DNA from: Lycium barbarum | Taxonomy: Eukaryota; Streptophyta; Magnoliopsida; Solanales; Solanaceae | Direction of reading: 5' to 3' | Assembly: GCF_019175385.1 (NCBI RefSeq) | Contig: NC_083348.1 | Location: 1,317,001 to 1,381,000, forward strand | Length of the DNA: 64,000 bases | Part shown: positions 46,647 to 57,596 of the stretch, piece by piece | Numbering within the stretch: position 1 is the stretch's first letter | Layout: every line of letters starts with the position of its first letter | Notes under the pieces: model-generated | What the model was told of the DNA's origin: nothing | Database searches by the model: none | The model's input: the letters and a program-made list of their open reading frames with translations, nothing else | Program-made: the position numbers and the translations under genes

Positions 46647-47060
46647 ATATTTCGTGAATTGCACAACGAAATGCAATTCACTAAAAAATGAGGTCAATTG
46701 CATGCACACACAGTTTCTTTCACGAATTGCAAAAAAAAAAATTTAAAAAAATTGTTGCATTTCGCTACATGTGTAGCGAAATGCAACAATTTATTCGGCA
46801 CCGGAACAGTGTGTGTGGGTATTTCGTTGGTTATCCAACGAAATACCCATTTTGGTCTATTAAAAAGCATACTATTTTGGGCTAATGGCTGCAAAAATAT
46901 GTCATTTTGGCTCCGGACTCTTATGTAAATAGGCTCATTAGCTATCCCATTTATAAATTCACATTCTAGCTCATTACTTCACCAAATCTCTCATAACTCT
47001 AGTTCAGGAACCAACTTTAGATGCGAACACATTTGAATGTCATTTTGTGGACCGAAATCT

Positions 47061-47542
47061 GATATTTGAGAGAGAAATTTTATATAATTTTTGTTATTAC
47101 AAGAGTTCTTAATATGAGGGAGCCAACCCCTTAAAAGTGGGCAATGACCCTTATTTATAGTGTTGCCTCATAGGCTCCATACAATAAGAGAAAACTAAAA
47201 ATAAAGAAAAACTCTGACTTGGATTAGGTTGGGTTAGGTTGGCCGTACGGTCTGACACCCGTATGATTGCAGTTGAACATGGCAGGACGTAATTGACGCA
47301 TGGCAATCGCGCAACGGATCTCCCGGACCAACGGCCACGAATAAACAGACTAACGGCCAAACGGACCAACGGCAACGACCAACTCGGCCATGAAGAAACC
47401 GGGTCAAATGATGCCCTTCCTTGGCTTCGGTCCAAGCGTTCCTCCGGTTCAGAATGAAAGTCCTCGTGCATGTTCTTGTCCCCTTCTTCCTTCGGTTCCT
47501 AATCTCACCGGTTTAACGCATATCCGATTTTTACTGTATACA
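47061..47542 (-). repeat. Diverged remnant of a Tat-type LTR
   Basis: The order of phrases matches the Tat LTRs at 9922 and 21063: GTTGCCTCATAGGCTCCAT, GGCCGTACGGTCTGACACCCG, GACGCATGGCA, CGGACCAACGGCCACG, TCTCACCGGTTTAACGC, and the end TTACTGTATACA. The beginning of the LTR is missing or unrecognisable. It represents a related subfamily, since several inner segments differ. Confidence 0.72.
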
Positions 47543-47814
47543 AAAATAACTCTTACAAATGAAGAAACAGGGTATACAGCTTACGGGTAGTAGAGCGAAT
47601 CACTCCTGGCACAATCTAATCTGAAGGCATGCTCTCTTGGGCTCAGCAAAAACCTGCAAAAAGAAGATAGCAAAAGATCATTTTGATTTAAAATATAATT
47701 GTGAGAAGTAAATATAAATGCATAACATTGAAAGTGTTTTGTAATAGTTAGTAACATTGATAATGTCATCCAACATGAGTCATACACCAGTTTTTTTTTT
47801 TCTCACATCTATCA

Positions 47815-48420
47815 ATCACCTCGTGCCCTATATTTTAGTAGCCTTGTGTGTTCTTCCTAAAGAGAAGCCCAAATAACTAATTGGAAGACTCATTTTTCAC
47901 AATAAAATTCCTGCAAGTTTATGTACATTATCTATTTCATTAACAGGGAATACAATGCTCTTTGCCCGGTTTGCTCTAGCACACATACTGCTTCAAACAT
48001 GACCATCCTTAGGTATCTCCACTTACTAACATTGGTATCACACGTTACTAATGTGTCATCAATGATATAATATGTGTGAAATGCGTACATTCCTGTTTTG
48101 CTCCATATGATCGCTTCTTATCCTTTTCATATGCCTATCTTCGAATTCTTATTCAAATAATCTCGTACTTTGCCAATAATTTCTCTCGGGCTTCCCTTAC
48201 CAGGCCATATCATTACACTTCGATGGGGTCATCGCCACTACAAAATGATTTGTACCCTGCATCAAGACATTCTTATCAGTAAACGCAGCAACGTAACAAA
48301 TTATTGTCCCGAATATTAGAACTTTCAAGATATGGTAGATAGCACCATAAGTTAGCATCAAATAAGATAAGTCATGCATATCATCAAATACCATGGGTGC
48401 ATAGCCCATTTCAAAATTGT
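47815..48420 (-). pseudogene. LINE reverse transcriptase remnant
   Basis: The minus strand reads, with interruptions, DDTLVTCDTNVSKWRYLRMV (about 48060-47999), then RANRAKSIVFPVNE (about 47978-47937), then SLPISYLGFSLGRTHK (about 47895-47845). These correspond to the YADD catalytic region, the NxxKS block and the LPxxYLGxxLG block of plant L1-type LINE reverse transcriptase. The catalytic Y-A is not readable. Stops and a frameshift are present. No poly-A tail or target duplication could be tied to it. Confidence 0.65.
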
Positions 48421-49589
48421 TTTTCTTCTCAAAATCTAGGAAAGATAGCCACCTTTAGTGTAATCAACTTCTGGCGTCTGCCATTGTTGTCACTTATTAC
48501 CGATTGTGCATTGGTATTCAAATAGTTAAAAATATACTACATTGGTCGCATCTATTCCATGAATTTCCGCTTTGGAGACTCTATAATTCAAGTTTGTTTG
48601 CAAAGTTCTGTCTATTCCACTTCAGAAAGAATCACTTTTTGTTGTACAGTAAAATAGGCGAGAATAAATGCACAGAAAAGACATTCTAATCAGGTATAAT
48701 TAGTTGACATACATGAAAATATCCTACCAAGAAATTATATTCAGAAGAGGAGGAAGTACCTTAGTGAAATCCCTTTTACTTTCATAATAAAAAAGAAGAG
48801 AAAAAGTATCTTAGGAACAATGGAAACCAGAAAAGATGTGATCTGGAAACGCCGAGCGGTTTTGAGCGAGAGAAAAAGAAAGCAGAACAATAATGGAGGA
48901 AAGAGACGTACCTTAGGATGAAGAAGTATGTAAACCAGAAAATCTTCTGAAGAGAGTAAGAAATCGAGCGATAGCAGCTTCTGGATGAAAAGAGAGAATA
49001 TGAGAAGATCATACTATTCAAGTAAACATGGATGGATGGTGTATTGAAGACACGTGTTATCATACACAGGAAATGTGTCTTTAATATAGCTTTTGACCAA
49101 AATCATCCCTCTATTAAATATTCCATCCACCTCTAACAGAGAGTTTATTTCTCACGTGACCCTTCCTTAAATGAGACTTAATTCTTGGGTGAAACTTCTT
49201 CCTTTCATTGGATACGCAAAGATGGTACTATTACCTTCTCCCATTTTCTTGGAAATTATATGACATAATTGCCTAATAGTTATTAGACCTACAAGAGAGA
49301 CTTGAGATAGATTTCTATTTGAAAGGGGAGCTGTTATTTCTTCTATTTCTTGGTCAATAAACAATTTATAGAGTTCCATATATTTCAGATGCCATTTTCC
49401 AAAATATGACGAGGCCATTCTTGTTGGAGTAACTACTGTTTTTCTCTCTATATAGTAGTTAATGCTCCTTTCTTTTCGGATTGTTCTAACATGAATTTCT
49501 CACTTTTGTTATTCCTTGATTTCATATTGGTTTTCGATATGTTTGATCCTATCTAACATTTTGTCTTGTTTTTCCTCTCTTGTTCTCCT
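48421..49589. other. Unassigned sequence with a repeated G-box segment
   Basis: The segment 49079-49162 (CTTTTGACCAAAATCATCCC ... CTCACGTGAC) recurs in inverse orientation at 56987-57110. An 83-codon minus frame (49418-49167, starting MASSYFGKWHLKYMELYK) lies beside it; I do not recognise it and it may be chance. No complete gene is seen. Confidence 0.3.
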
Positions 49590-49716
49590 CTCTTGAGCGA
49601 GGGTCTTTCGGAAACAGCCGCCCTACCTTTCAAGGTGGAGTTAGGTCTGCGTACACTCTACCCTCCCCAGACCTCACATGGTGGGATTATACTGGGCTTG
49701 TTGTTGTTGCTGTAAT
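49590..49716 (+). mobile_element. 3' part of a TS-type SINE
   Basis: The segment TTGAGCGAGGGTCTTTCGGAA ... (in part), GGTCTGCGTACACTCTACC, CCCCAGACCTCACATGGTGG, GATTATACTGGGCTTGTTGT ends in a TTG run. This is the conserved 3' domain of the TS SINE family known from tobacco and other Solanaceae. No tRNA-like box A or B was recognised upstream, so it is 5'-truncated or a variant. Confidence 0.85.
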
Positions 49717-49843
49717 CAAAGTAATTAAAGGAAAGCGGTTGATATTTTGCAACTAGGATTTCCTGTCCAAAATAGTCAAATAACATGCAGAAAAATATAA
49801 GAAAAAGTCATCCTATGCTAAAGAAAGAGTTACTAGACCCAAT

Positions 49844-50276
49844 TGATAGAAAACAAAGTCTAGAATCACAAGTAAATCATTAGATGGTGATGAATAATTG
49901 TGGAAACACTAACCTTGTTCCATCGCAAGAGTTGATTGAGAAAACTTGATTGAAGAAGTGAGTCTTCTAAGTCTGAAATAGTTGTTGATACTTTGTCTTT
50001 TCAGATGGGAAAGAAAAGAAAGAGAACATATTCTGACTTTAGGGACCACCCGTTTTAAAGGTTACAATGGTGTCTTTTCAAATGAAAAAGTGTCTTTTCA
50101 TAGAACCTTTTCATAAAATATGTGTCCATCAAACATACAATAAAGAAAAGAATAATTGATATTTCTTAGACCCATATAATATTACTTTATTAGATCATAA
50201 AATGGGTTCCTTAAATGATAGCATATCTATGTAAAATATATTAATATGTGAGTCCATAAATAGAAAATTACTATCT
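49844..50276 (-). repeat. 3' LTR of copia element 2
   Basis: Its element-orientation start is altered (AGATAGTAATTTT where the partner has TGTTAGTAATTTT). The other end is TGATAGAAAACAAAG on the + strand. The polypurine tract is next to it at about 50278-50288. Confidence 0.88.
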
Positions 50277-50721
50277 ATCTCCCACTTGAACCACATATAT
50301 TTCCGAATAACCATACATAGATAAAACCTTAGAGTGCACAAACTTTTGCTATCTTAATTGAAATATCTCAAAACAATCTGGTCCATCAATAATAGCAATA
50401 TAGGATCAAAGCGATTTTCGTAACATATATCCGTAACTAAACCCTTCAATGGTCTCATATATTAGCAATACCAATGACATAGATCAAATACGGAAATTAC
50501 ATGTAAAATGATCTAAATCATGTCTATTTCCAACTGGTCCTACTTTATGACTTAACTAGTCCAAAATCAATTTCTAATACCTTATGCAAAACCACAATAG
50601 AAAGTACTTTATTTTCAGAGTTATCAATAGACACATGAAATTCATAAATTTCATAAAACTTCAATCTGTACAGAAAATCAAGTTTAACATTCAAAAACAT
50701 TAATTATGAAATAAACTCCCA

Positions 50722-51393
50722 CTAAACTGTCTCATCTAAGAGTCTAACAACACCCATACGAATGACATCCTCATGAAATAATTTAGGTGGCAAACCCTTA
50801 GTGAGCGGATCCTCAATCATTGAGTTTGTACTGATATGCTCTATCGACATAAGATGACTCTGAACTCTTTCCTTCACAACCAGAAATTTAATGTCTATGT
50901 ACTTTGACTTTGATGAACTTCGGTTGTTTTTGGAATATAACTCAGCAGATTTATTATCACAATAAATTTTCAATGGTATTTCTACGCCACTGACTATCTG
51001 CATTCCGGTGATAAAATTTCGTAGCCATAGTCCCTGATTTGATGCTTCATAGCAGGCTATAAATTCAGCTTCCATAGTAAAAGAAGCTATTAGTGTTTGT
51101 TTGACACTCTTCCAAGAAATAGCTCCTCCAACCAACATGAAAACATAACCTGATGTAGATCTCCTACTATTAAGACATCCAACAAAATCTGAATCGGAAT
51201 ACCCCATGATCTCCGAGTGATCTGACTTCTGATAAGTGAGCATGTAATCTTTAGTTCTTTGAAGATACCTCATAACCCGTTTCACTACTTTCCAATGATC
51301 CATTTCGGGGTTACTTAAATATTTTCCCAACATTCCCACTATACACGCTATGTCTGGACGTGTACAAGCTTGCACATACATGAGACTTCCCAC
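50722..51393 (-). pseudogene. copia element 2 RNase H, C-terminal pol
   Basis: A 223-residue open segment starts MGSLMYVQACTRPDIAC and shows the RNase H landmarks YSDSDFVGCLNSRRSTSGY, FTMEAEFIACYEASNQGLWL and YCDNKSAELYS. It also has the C-terminal DPLTKGLPPKLFHEDV. It is the least damaged pol segment here. A stop separates it from RT at about 51403. It lies about 450 bp from the 3' LTR. Confidence 0.9.
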
Positions 51394-51402
51394 TGCTGAT
51401 GC

Positions 51403-52011
51403 TTATGGGATTTTGTCCATCTCTTTATTTTCTATGTCCAACGTTGGACATTGGCGCAAACTAAATTTATCACCTTTTGCAACAGCTATATCTCCTGGTG
51501 CACAATTTTGCATTCCAAATCTACTGAGCACCTTATCAATATAAGTCTTTTGCGATAGTCTAAGAATGCCTCTGGTACGATTTCTATGAATCTGTATACC
51601 CAAAACATTGGACGCTTCACCAAGATCTTTCATTTCAAATTTACTGGATAGAAACTTCTTGGTTTCATGCAATAGACTTATATCACTGCTTGCCAGTAGA
51701 ATGTCATTTACATATAGCACGAGGATAATAAATTTTCTCCCACTGAACTTGAGATATATGCACTGATCAACGGTGTTTTCTTTAAAACCAAACGAGGTTA
51801 TCACCTGATCAAACTTCTGGTACCATTGACGGGATGCATGTTTTAAACCGTAAATGGACTTCTTAAGTCTACATACAAGATGCTTTGAATCTTTGGACTC
51901 AAAGTTCTCTGGTTGCACCATGTATATCGTTTCTTCATTGTCTCCATTGAGAAATGCAGTCTTTACGTCCATTTGATGTAGCTCTAAGTCATAATAAGCT
52001 ACAAGTGCCAT
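51403..52011 (-). pseudogene. copia element 2 reverse transcriptase
   Basis: Landmarks are LELHQMDVKTAFLNGD (residues 9-24), MVQPENFESK, CRLKKSIYGLKHASRQWY, and KFEMKDLGEASNVLGIQIHR. The catalytic box reads YVNDILLASS rather than YVDD, so the first aspartate is replaced by asparagine (GAT to AAT, a G-to-A change). This alone should inactivate the polymerase. The N-terminal RT part is in another frame just upstream (about 52012-52100). Confidence 0.9.
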
Positions 52012-52097
52012 AATGATTCTAAATGAGTCTTTTGATGAAACTGGCGAAAAGGTCTCTTTAAAATTTATGCCTTCCTTTTGAGTGAATCCCTTGGAAA

Positions 52098-52814
52098 CTA
52101 GGCGTGCTTTATATCTTTCGATGTTGCCTTTCGAATCACGTTTGGTTTTGAAAATCCATTTACAACCAATCGGTTTCGATACTTAGGTAACTCGACAAGA
52201 TCCCAAACGCCATTGTCTTTCATTGACTCCATCTCATCTTTCATGGCTTCGATCCATTTAGCAGAGTTTCGACACGATTTTGCTTGACTAACAGTCATAG
52301 GATCATCTTCAAATCCCACACCAAAATCATGTTCTTGGAGATAAACAACATAGTCATCTGAAATTGAATTTCTCCTTTCTCTGCAAGATATTCTTTTAGG
52401 CACTTCAACTTGAGGTTGTTGGGATATATCAACTTTAGAAGAAGGCGGTATCATTGTGTTTATTGCATAGTCTTGATTTATAGGTTGAAAAACATCTGGT
52501 AAAGCTACCTGGTCACTTTCAACTATAATTGTAGAAGGAATATTAACAAATTCCTCTTCAAACACAATTTGTTTGTTTTGATTGCTCCTACCATAATCAA
52601 CTTCCTCAATAAATTTGGCATTCCCTATTTCGAAAAAGGATCTGTTCGAGGAGTCGTAAAACTTGAAACCTCTCGACCTTTCTGAGTAGCCTACAAAGTA
52701 GTAGCTAATAGTCCTTGAATATAATTTCTTTTCATTAGGCTTGTAAGGCCTAGCCTCAGCTGGACACCCCAAAACATGTAAGTGCCTAATACTAGGCTTC
52801 TTACCTGTCCACAA
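52098..52814 (-). pseudogene. copia element 2 integrase C-terminus and RT linker
   Basis: The segment starts MWTGKKPSIRHLHVLGCPAE and has KLYSRTISYYFVGYSERSRG, the C-terminal blocks of copia integrase. A low-conservation linker follows. The start of RT is visible in SCRNSAKWIEAMKDEMES and DNGVWDLVELPK. The frame is lost in the next stretch by a frameshift near 52170. Confidence 0.85.
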
Positions 52815-52850
52815 CTTGTATGGGGTTTTAGCTACTGATTTGCTTGGAAC

Positions 52851-53520
52851 TCAATTTAATATATATATATATACTGCATTTTTTAATGCCTCTCCCCAAG
52901 GCGAATCAGGTAAAGAAGAATGGCTAATCATACTTCTCACCATATTCTTAAGAGTTCGGTTTCGTCTCTCGGCTACACTATTTTGATTCGGAGTTCCCGG
53001 CATAGTGTATTGAGGAACAATTCCACACTCTGTCAAATATTTTGCAAAACGGGCCCGACGTTGTTCACTGATCCATCGTATCTGCCGTAATATTCTCCTC
53101 CACTATTAGATTTGACAGCTTTAATTTTCTTGCCTAATTGATTTTCAACTTCAGCTTTGAAAATTTTGAAAACGTCCAAAGATTATGACTTCTCATGAAT
53201 TAAATATAGGTGGCCATAACGACAGTAATCATCTATAAAGTTGATAAAATATTGTTGACCATTCTAGGAAGCAGTAAGGAATGGACCGCAAATATATGTA
53301 TGTATCAACTCTAAAAGTTCTTTACTCCTATAGGCATCCTTTTTTCTTATATTTGTTTATGTTTATTTTCCCTTTATGCATTCTATACAAGTTTTAAAGT
53401 CTGATAAATCAAGGGAATCAAGAATTTCTTCTGACACAAGCCTTTGAATTCTTTGTTTTGAAATGTGACCTAATCGCTTGTGCCACATAACATGATGAAT
53501 TCTCATTTGTTAATTTACGC
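52851..53520 (-). pseudogene. copia element 2 GAG-pre-integrase and integrase core
   Basis: The HHCC region is present but out of frame (around 53440-53500, reading near WHKRLGHISKQ). The central core (53040-53400) is broken. The third catalytic residue lies in QNSVAERRNRTLKNMV (about 52990-52940), followed by WGEALKNAVYI. The A/T run at about 52858-52872, ATATATATAT, interrupts the end of the segment. Confidence 0.8.
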
Positions 53521-53709
53521 TTAGTACCAAAATTACTTGAATGCAGGTTTTCATTGCTGCAGGAGGCTTGACTGTCTAATTTATATAATTTATCAATCAG
53601 AGTACCAGTTCCAACAACATTAGAATTTAGAGAAATACTACAAATTCCATTTCCAAAAGAACAAGTATATCTGTACTTGTCCAAACAAGAAATAGAAATT
53701 AAGTTCCGT

Positions 53710-54375
53710 CTAAATGACGGTACAACAAAAGTTTTCCTCTAATTCCAAATAAACACCAGTATCTAATAAAATTCTAAAGACACCAATAGCCTCCACAGCT
53801 ACCTTATTGCCATTGTCCACATAGATGTATCTTTCAGCATCAATTGGCATTCGGCTCCTTAGACAATCCAACATAGTGACACTTATGTGAGTAGTTGCAC
53901 CCGTATCTATCCACCAAGTGTCAGTAGGTACCATAGCTAAATTAACTTCTGAACAAACAAAGTTGAGAAGTTTACCTTTCTTTTTAAGCCAGGCAGCGTA
54001 CTTGGAACAATCTTTCTTTATGTGACCAAATTTCTTAAAAAAGTAACACGGGTCCTGTTTCTTTTGATCCTTAGATTGTGATGTTCCTTCGTCTGTAGTT
54101 TCTTTATGCTTACTCCTTTTTCTCTTATGTGAGGCATTTTTAGTTCCAGAAGTAGATGCCAAATGAGCACTTTCAATCCTCTCTTGTTTCAGTCTATCCT
54201 CTTCTTGCACACATTGAGCTATCAACTCATTCAAAGTCCATTTTTCCTTTTGGGTATTATACGAAACTTTGAATTGACTAAATTGTGCAGGAAGAGAGAT
54301 CAAAACTAGGTGCGCAAGTATGTCATCAGACAGTTCAAGCTTAAAAGCCCTGAGTTTTGTCACAAGATTAGACAT
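53710..54375 (-). pseudogene. copia element 2 gag C-terminus and protease
   Basis: The open segment (221 residues) has the gag end LISLPAQFSQFKVSYNTQKE, a basic region rich in K, and a zinc knuckle reading CYFFKKFGHIKKDC. The second cysteine of CxxC is F, so the knuckle should not bind zinc normally. The protease motif WWIDTGATTHIS is intact. The frame ends in LEENFCCTVI, out of frame with the following region. Confidence 0.88.
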
Positions 54376-54755
54376 TCACATAATGTACTCCCTTATGTTT
54401 CTTTGCCTTTATATCGCATTGAAACAAGCTTATTAACTGTAGTACTTGTTTCAACCTTTTCGTTATCAGCGAATCGGTCTGCAATTTCCTTTAGAAAACT
54501 TTTGGCATCTTTATTATCTGTTATACCGCCCCTTAAGGATTCCAGAATTGAGTATTGCATCATCATCAAGCTCATGCGATTTGATCTCTCCCACTTCTCA
54601 TATGCGGACTTTTGTTCATTAGTGCTAGTTTCGTTCACGTCCGCGGGGCGATCAAATCTTAATGCATAATCGCGATCCATGCAACCAAGCACAGTCATAA
54701 TGTGCTCTTTCCATTTTTTGAAGTTTCTGCCGTTAAGCACAGGAATGTTGTTCAT
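54376..54755 (-). pseudogene. copia element 2 gag N-terminus
   Basis: The likely start is ATG at 54753-54755 (MNNIPVLNGRNFKKWKEHIM), the usual start pattern of copia gag. A longer open extension reaches 54812 but has no family features. The segment continues through NRMSLMMMQYSILESLRG and ends at a frameshift near 54390. Gag and its 3' neighbour would normally be one protein. Confidence 0.87.
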
Positions 54756-54812
54756 GTTTGCAGATATGGAAGAAACTATAAAATAAAATAAGTAATGCTC
54801 ACAATTAATCAT

Positions 54813-55981
54813 TCATAAACCATGTATATGTGAGGATAACTTAAATCAAATAAAATTAAAGTAACAATAATAAATAAATTTAAAATTGTACATTAATCAA
54901 AACACATATACACAAAAGTGGGCCCATCTCAAGATACCTGGCACAACATTATTATTTAGTTTTTGGATAGAAATAATAATTCGTAGTGGTACTCTTATAC
55001 ATAGTTCATGAACATTGATTACAAAAACGGCCTAACAATATGCCTTTATTTGGACTGACAAATTACTAGCATGTATTACAAAATGTATCACATATTCATG
55101 ACTAACCATAATCTGGCCAAAATAATCTTCCTTTGGGAAAAAATATTTCGCATAGAGAAAACATGCTTACATGTTCAAAATAAATAAATTATATGCAACA
55201 GAGGTTACTTTGGCAACGTATTGGTTTAATCTATTCATTTTAAACAAGAAACACAAATAGATTGATGGTCTAAAGTGTTAGAATTAAAATACAAATCATT
55301 CAAATTTGTAATTAACAACCACCAACTTAAAATAAAGAAAGAATATATTTCAATATCATGGCAGAAAGCCACAAACATTTTTGTTTTTCTTTTAATATAA
55401 ATTGTTAACCTTTGACAGAACTTAAAATTAATACCACATCAAACTGATCTAAATGGCATAAAAAGGCTTGAAAGAAAAAAAAAATTCTCCGGTCAAAAGA
55501 AAAACATCATGATGTGGTCCTTTTTGTTTTTTCTTTTAGAACAGAGAATATAAAAGTTCTCTTTGCTTTTTTTTTTTCCCTCAAATTACCAACAAACAAA
55601 GAAGAAATAATCTTCAATAGAAAGTTAGTCCAAAAGCATCTTTTTGGTTTGCCGATTTTCCGAATAGGCGTCACTATGCGACTTTTAGTCAAAACAGAAA
55701 ACCAAACTCAAGAACACTTGGGCTTAAAAAGAAAACACATCCTAATAGGCTATTATTAAATCGATAGCGCAGACAATCGTTGGAAAAAAAATTAGCAGAG
55801 AATAGCCTTAAATACCAGTGAAGAGGACCAAAAAAGTGTTTTGAAACTTTCTTAAAATCCAAAAATTGTAATAATTTCAGATTTAAATTCGACCACAAAT
55901 TAAATTGTAATATTTTTTGTGGATCATAAATGTCTTTATAACACGTCTAATGATCTAACTAGTCTGTGCTCTGATACAACT
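54813..55981 (-). other. 5' untranslated region of copia element 2
   Basis: About 1.1 kb lies between the primer-binding site (55968-55981) and gag. No coding of note; two overlapping frames of 60-80 codons near 55507-55759 on opposite strands are chance. A long leader of this kind is present in some copia lineages. Confidence 0.6.
55968..55981 (-). promoter_or_regulatory. Primer-binding site of copia element 2
   Basis: Complement reads AGTTGTATCAGAGC, one base different from the TGGTATCAGAGC initiator tRNA-Met site, directly next to the 5' LTR end at 55982. Confidence 0.85.
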
Positions 55982-56390
55982 TGATAGAAAACAGAGTCTA
56001 GAATCACAAGTAAATCATTAGATGGTGATGAATAATTGTGGAAACACTAATCTTGTTCCATCGCAAGAGTTGATTGAGAAAATTTGATTGAAGAAGTGAG
56101 TCTTCTAAGTCTGGAATAGTTCTTGACACTTTGTCTTTTCAGAGATGGGAAAGAAAAGAAAGAGAACATATTCTGACTTTAGGGACCACCCCTTTTAAAA
56201 GTTACATTGGTGTCTTTTGTGTCTTTTTCATAGACCCTTTTTGTATGTATACAATAAAGAAAAAAAATAATTGATATTTCTTAGACCCATATAATATACT
56301 TTATTAGATCATAAAATGAGTTCCTTAAATGATAGCATATCTATGTAAAATATATTAATATGTGAGTTCATAAATAAAAAATTACTAACA
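55982..56390 (-). repeat. 5' LTR of copia element 2
   Basis: It matches 49844-50276 over most of its length. In element orientation it starts TGTTAGTAATTTTT and ends TCTATCA. It is shorter than its partner by an internal deletion around 56215-56260. Confidence 0.9.
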
Positions 56391-56395
56391 CCAAT

Positions 56396-57347
56396 CTCCA
56401 ACTGTAGAAATAAGTTTTGAATAATTATTCAAGATTCAAACTTGAAAACAAAATAAAGATTACCAAAATTACAGGACAACCAAAAAAACATAGCTAATCT
56501 GATAGTAATGATTAACGAATATGAAAAAATGATGTGGGAGAGAGACACTGGGGTTAGGCTGCAAAGGCTGCTTCTTTTGCCTAAAGCTCCTCGGATATAC
56601 GCAGCAGGAGTTCAAGAAATTGCGTAGCAACATGTTACTTTCACATTAAAATTACAGGTATTTATGAAAAGGGACTTAGACAATTCTTCATGTGGCGGAG
56701 CAAATGCATGACATAACAACACAATCCACAAAAAGGCAGTGAAATCAATTAGAAGGTTCAAGTTCTATAAAGAAATTCTAGTAAAAGAAATAGTGATGGA
56801 AAGATGGAGGAAAATAGAAGAAAAAATACGTTAGGGAAAGAAGAAGTCAATCTTGAATTTCGCCGAGTAATAGATCGCCAAAGAACTTGACCGGCAGAGA
56901 TACAACATTCTTTTTGAAGAAGGAAGAAGCTGGTACGAGAAGTTCTGGAACTGAAGACTCCTTCTAGAATATAAAAGTAATGGAGGTCACGTGACAAATA
57001 AAACTTTCTGTTAGAGATGGATGGAATGAGGGATGCTTTGGGTCAACTATGGAAAACTTAAAAATGTTTTCAGAAACTATAAGGATGGTTTTGGTCAAAA
57101 GCTCGTCTTTAATACTTACAATGAACTTTATTCCTAATATATTTACTGCCATTTCTAAATAATAGAAATATAAGAGGGGATAATGAAGTTTTGCTGTCCT
57201 CACATGATTCTTTGCTTTTATATGTGGTTGTTGCTTTTTGCTTAAATTTTTTAATTTTTGCCTTTATTTATTTTCTTATGGCAATTCCAGTTGCGACTTT
57301 GTAATTGGACTAGATTGACACTATATATAGTAATTTGTTGTTTAGAT
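56396..57347. other. Unassigned sequence with a second G-box segment
   Basis: The palindrome GTCACGTGAC (56986-56995) contains a CACGTG G-box. The following 115 bp share GTTAGAG(G/A)TGGATGGAAT and TTTTGGTCAAAAGC with the complement of 49079-49162. On the minus strand below the G-box there is a CT-rich leader-like stretch. An 80-codon minus frame (56997-56758) is not recognised. Confidence 0.3.
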
Positions 57348-57349
57348 TA

Positions 57350-57594
57350 CTCCTTCCATTCCTTCTTATTTGTTTTTTATAATAAAAAAATTATTTGTCT
57401 ATTATTTGTGCAAAGATTATTAATTTCGTCTTATATAGCTCTTATCATTAAGTAACTACATAAGTATTAGTAGTCAAACTTATTTTTACAAAGCATAATT
57501 AGTAAGGGCAATTTAGTATGTTCTACTCCGAATAAATGATTTCTAAAGGGAAGTGCCAAGTAAACAAACGACAAGTAAATATGAACTAAAGGAG
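57350..57594. mobile_element. Stowaway-like MITE (first of three)
   Basis: The ends are CTCCTTCCATTCC and the complement of CTAAAGGAG, with TA on both sides (57348-57349 and 57595-57596). At 245 bp it fits the size range. Confidence 0.72.
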
Positions 57595-57596
57595 TA

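Larger units (their letters stand above)
44238..46932. mobile_element. Very long palindromic foldback element made of mini-hairpins
   Basis: The left arm starts near GAGTCCGGAGCCAAAATGG (44249). The right arm ends with its complement near 46919. The arms match for about 170 bp almost base for base: TTTTTGCAGCCATTAGCCC, GGGTATTTCGTTGG and CAACGAAATACCC, GTTCCGGTGCCGAATAAA. They then match again in blocks over most of 1 kb each. Both arms consist of repeated ATTTCG(T)...(A)CGAAAT hairpins separated by poly-T, poly-A or (TA)n. The middle (about 45280-46020) is different sequence. No transposase frame exists. TIR-like ends suggest a foldback or Mutator-type MITE, but I found no certain target duplication. 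Confidence 0.72.
49844..56390 (-). mobile_element. Second Ty1/copia LTR retrotransposon
   Basis: LTRs of 433 bp (49844-50276) and 409 bp (55982-56390) flank the body. The 5-bp CCAAT is perfect on both sides (49839-49843 and 56391-56395). A primer-binding site AGTTGTATCAGAGC lies directly inside the 5' LTR (complement of 55968-55981). The polypurine tract AAGTGGGAGAT lies next to the 3' LTR near 50278-50288. Domains in minus order are gag, protease, integrase, RT, RNase H. Stops, frameshifts and changed catalytic residues show it is dead. Confidence 0.93.
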
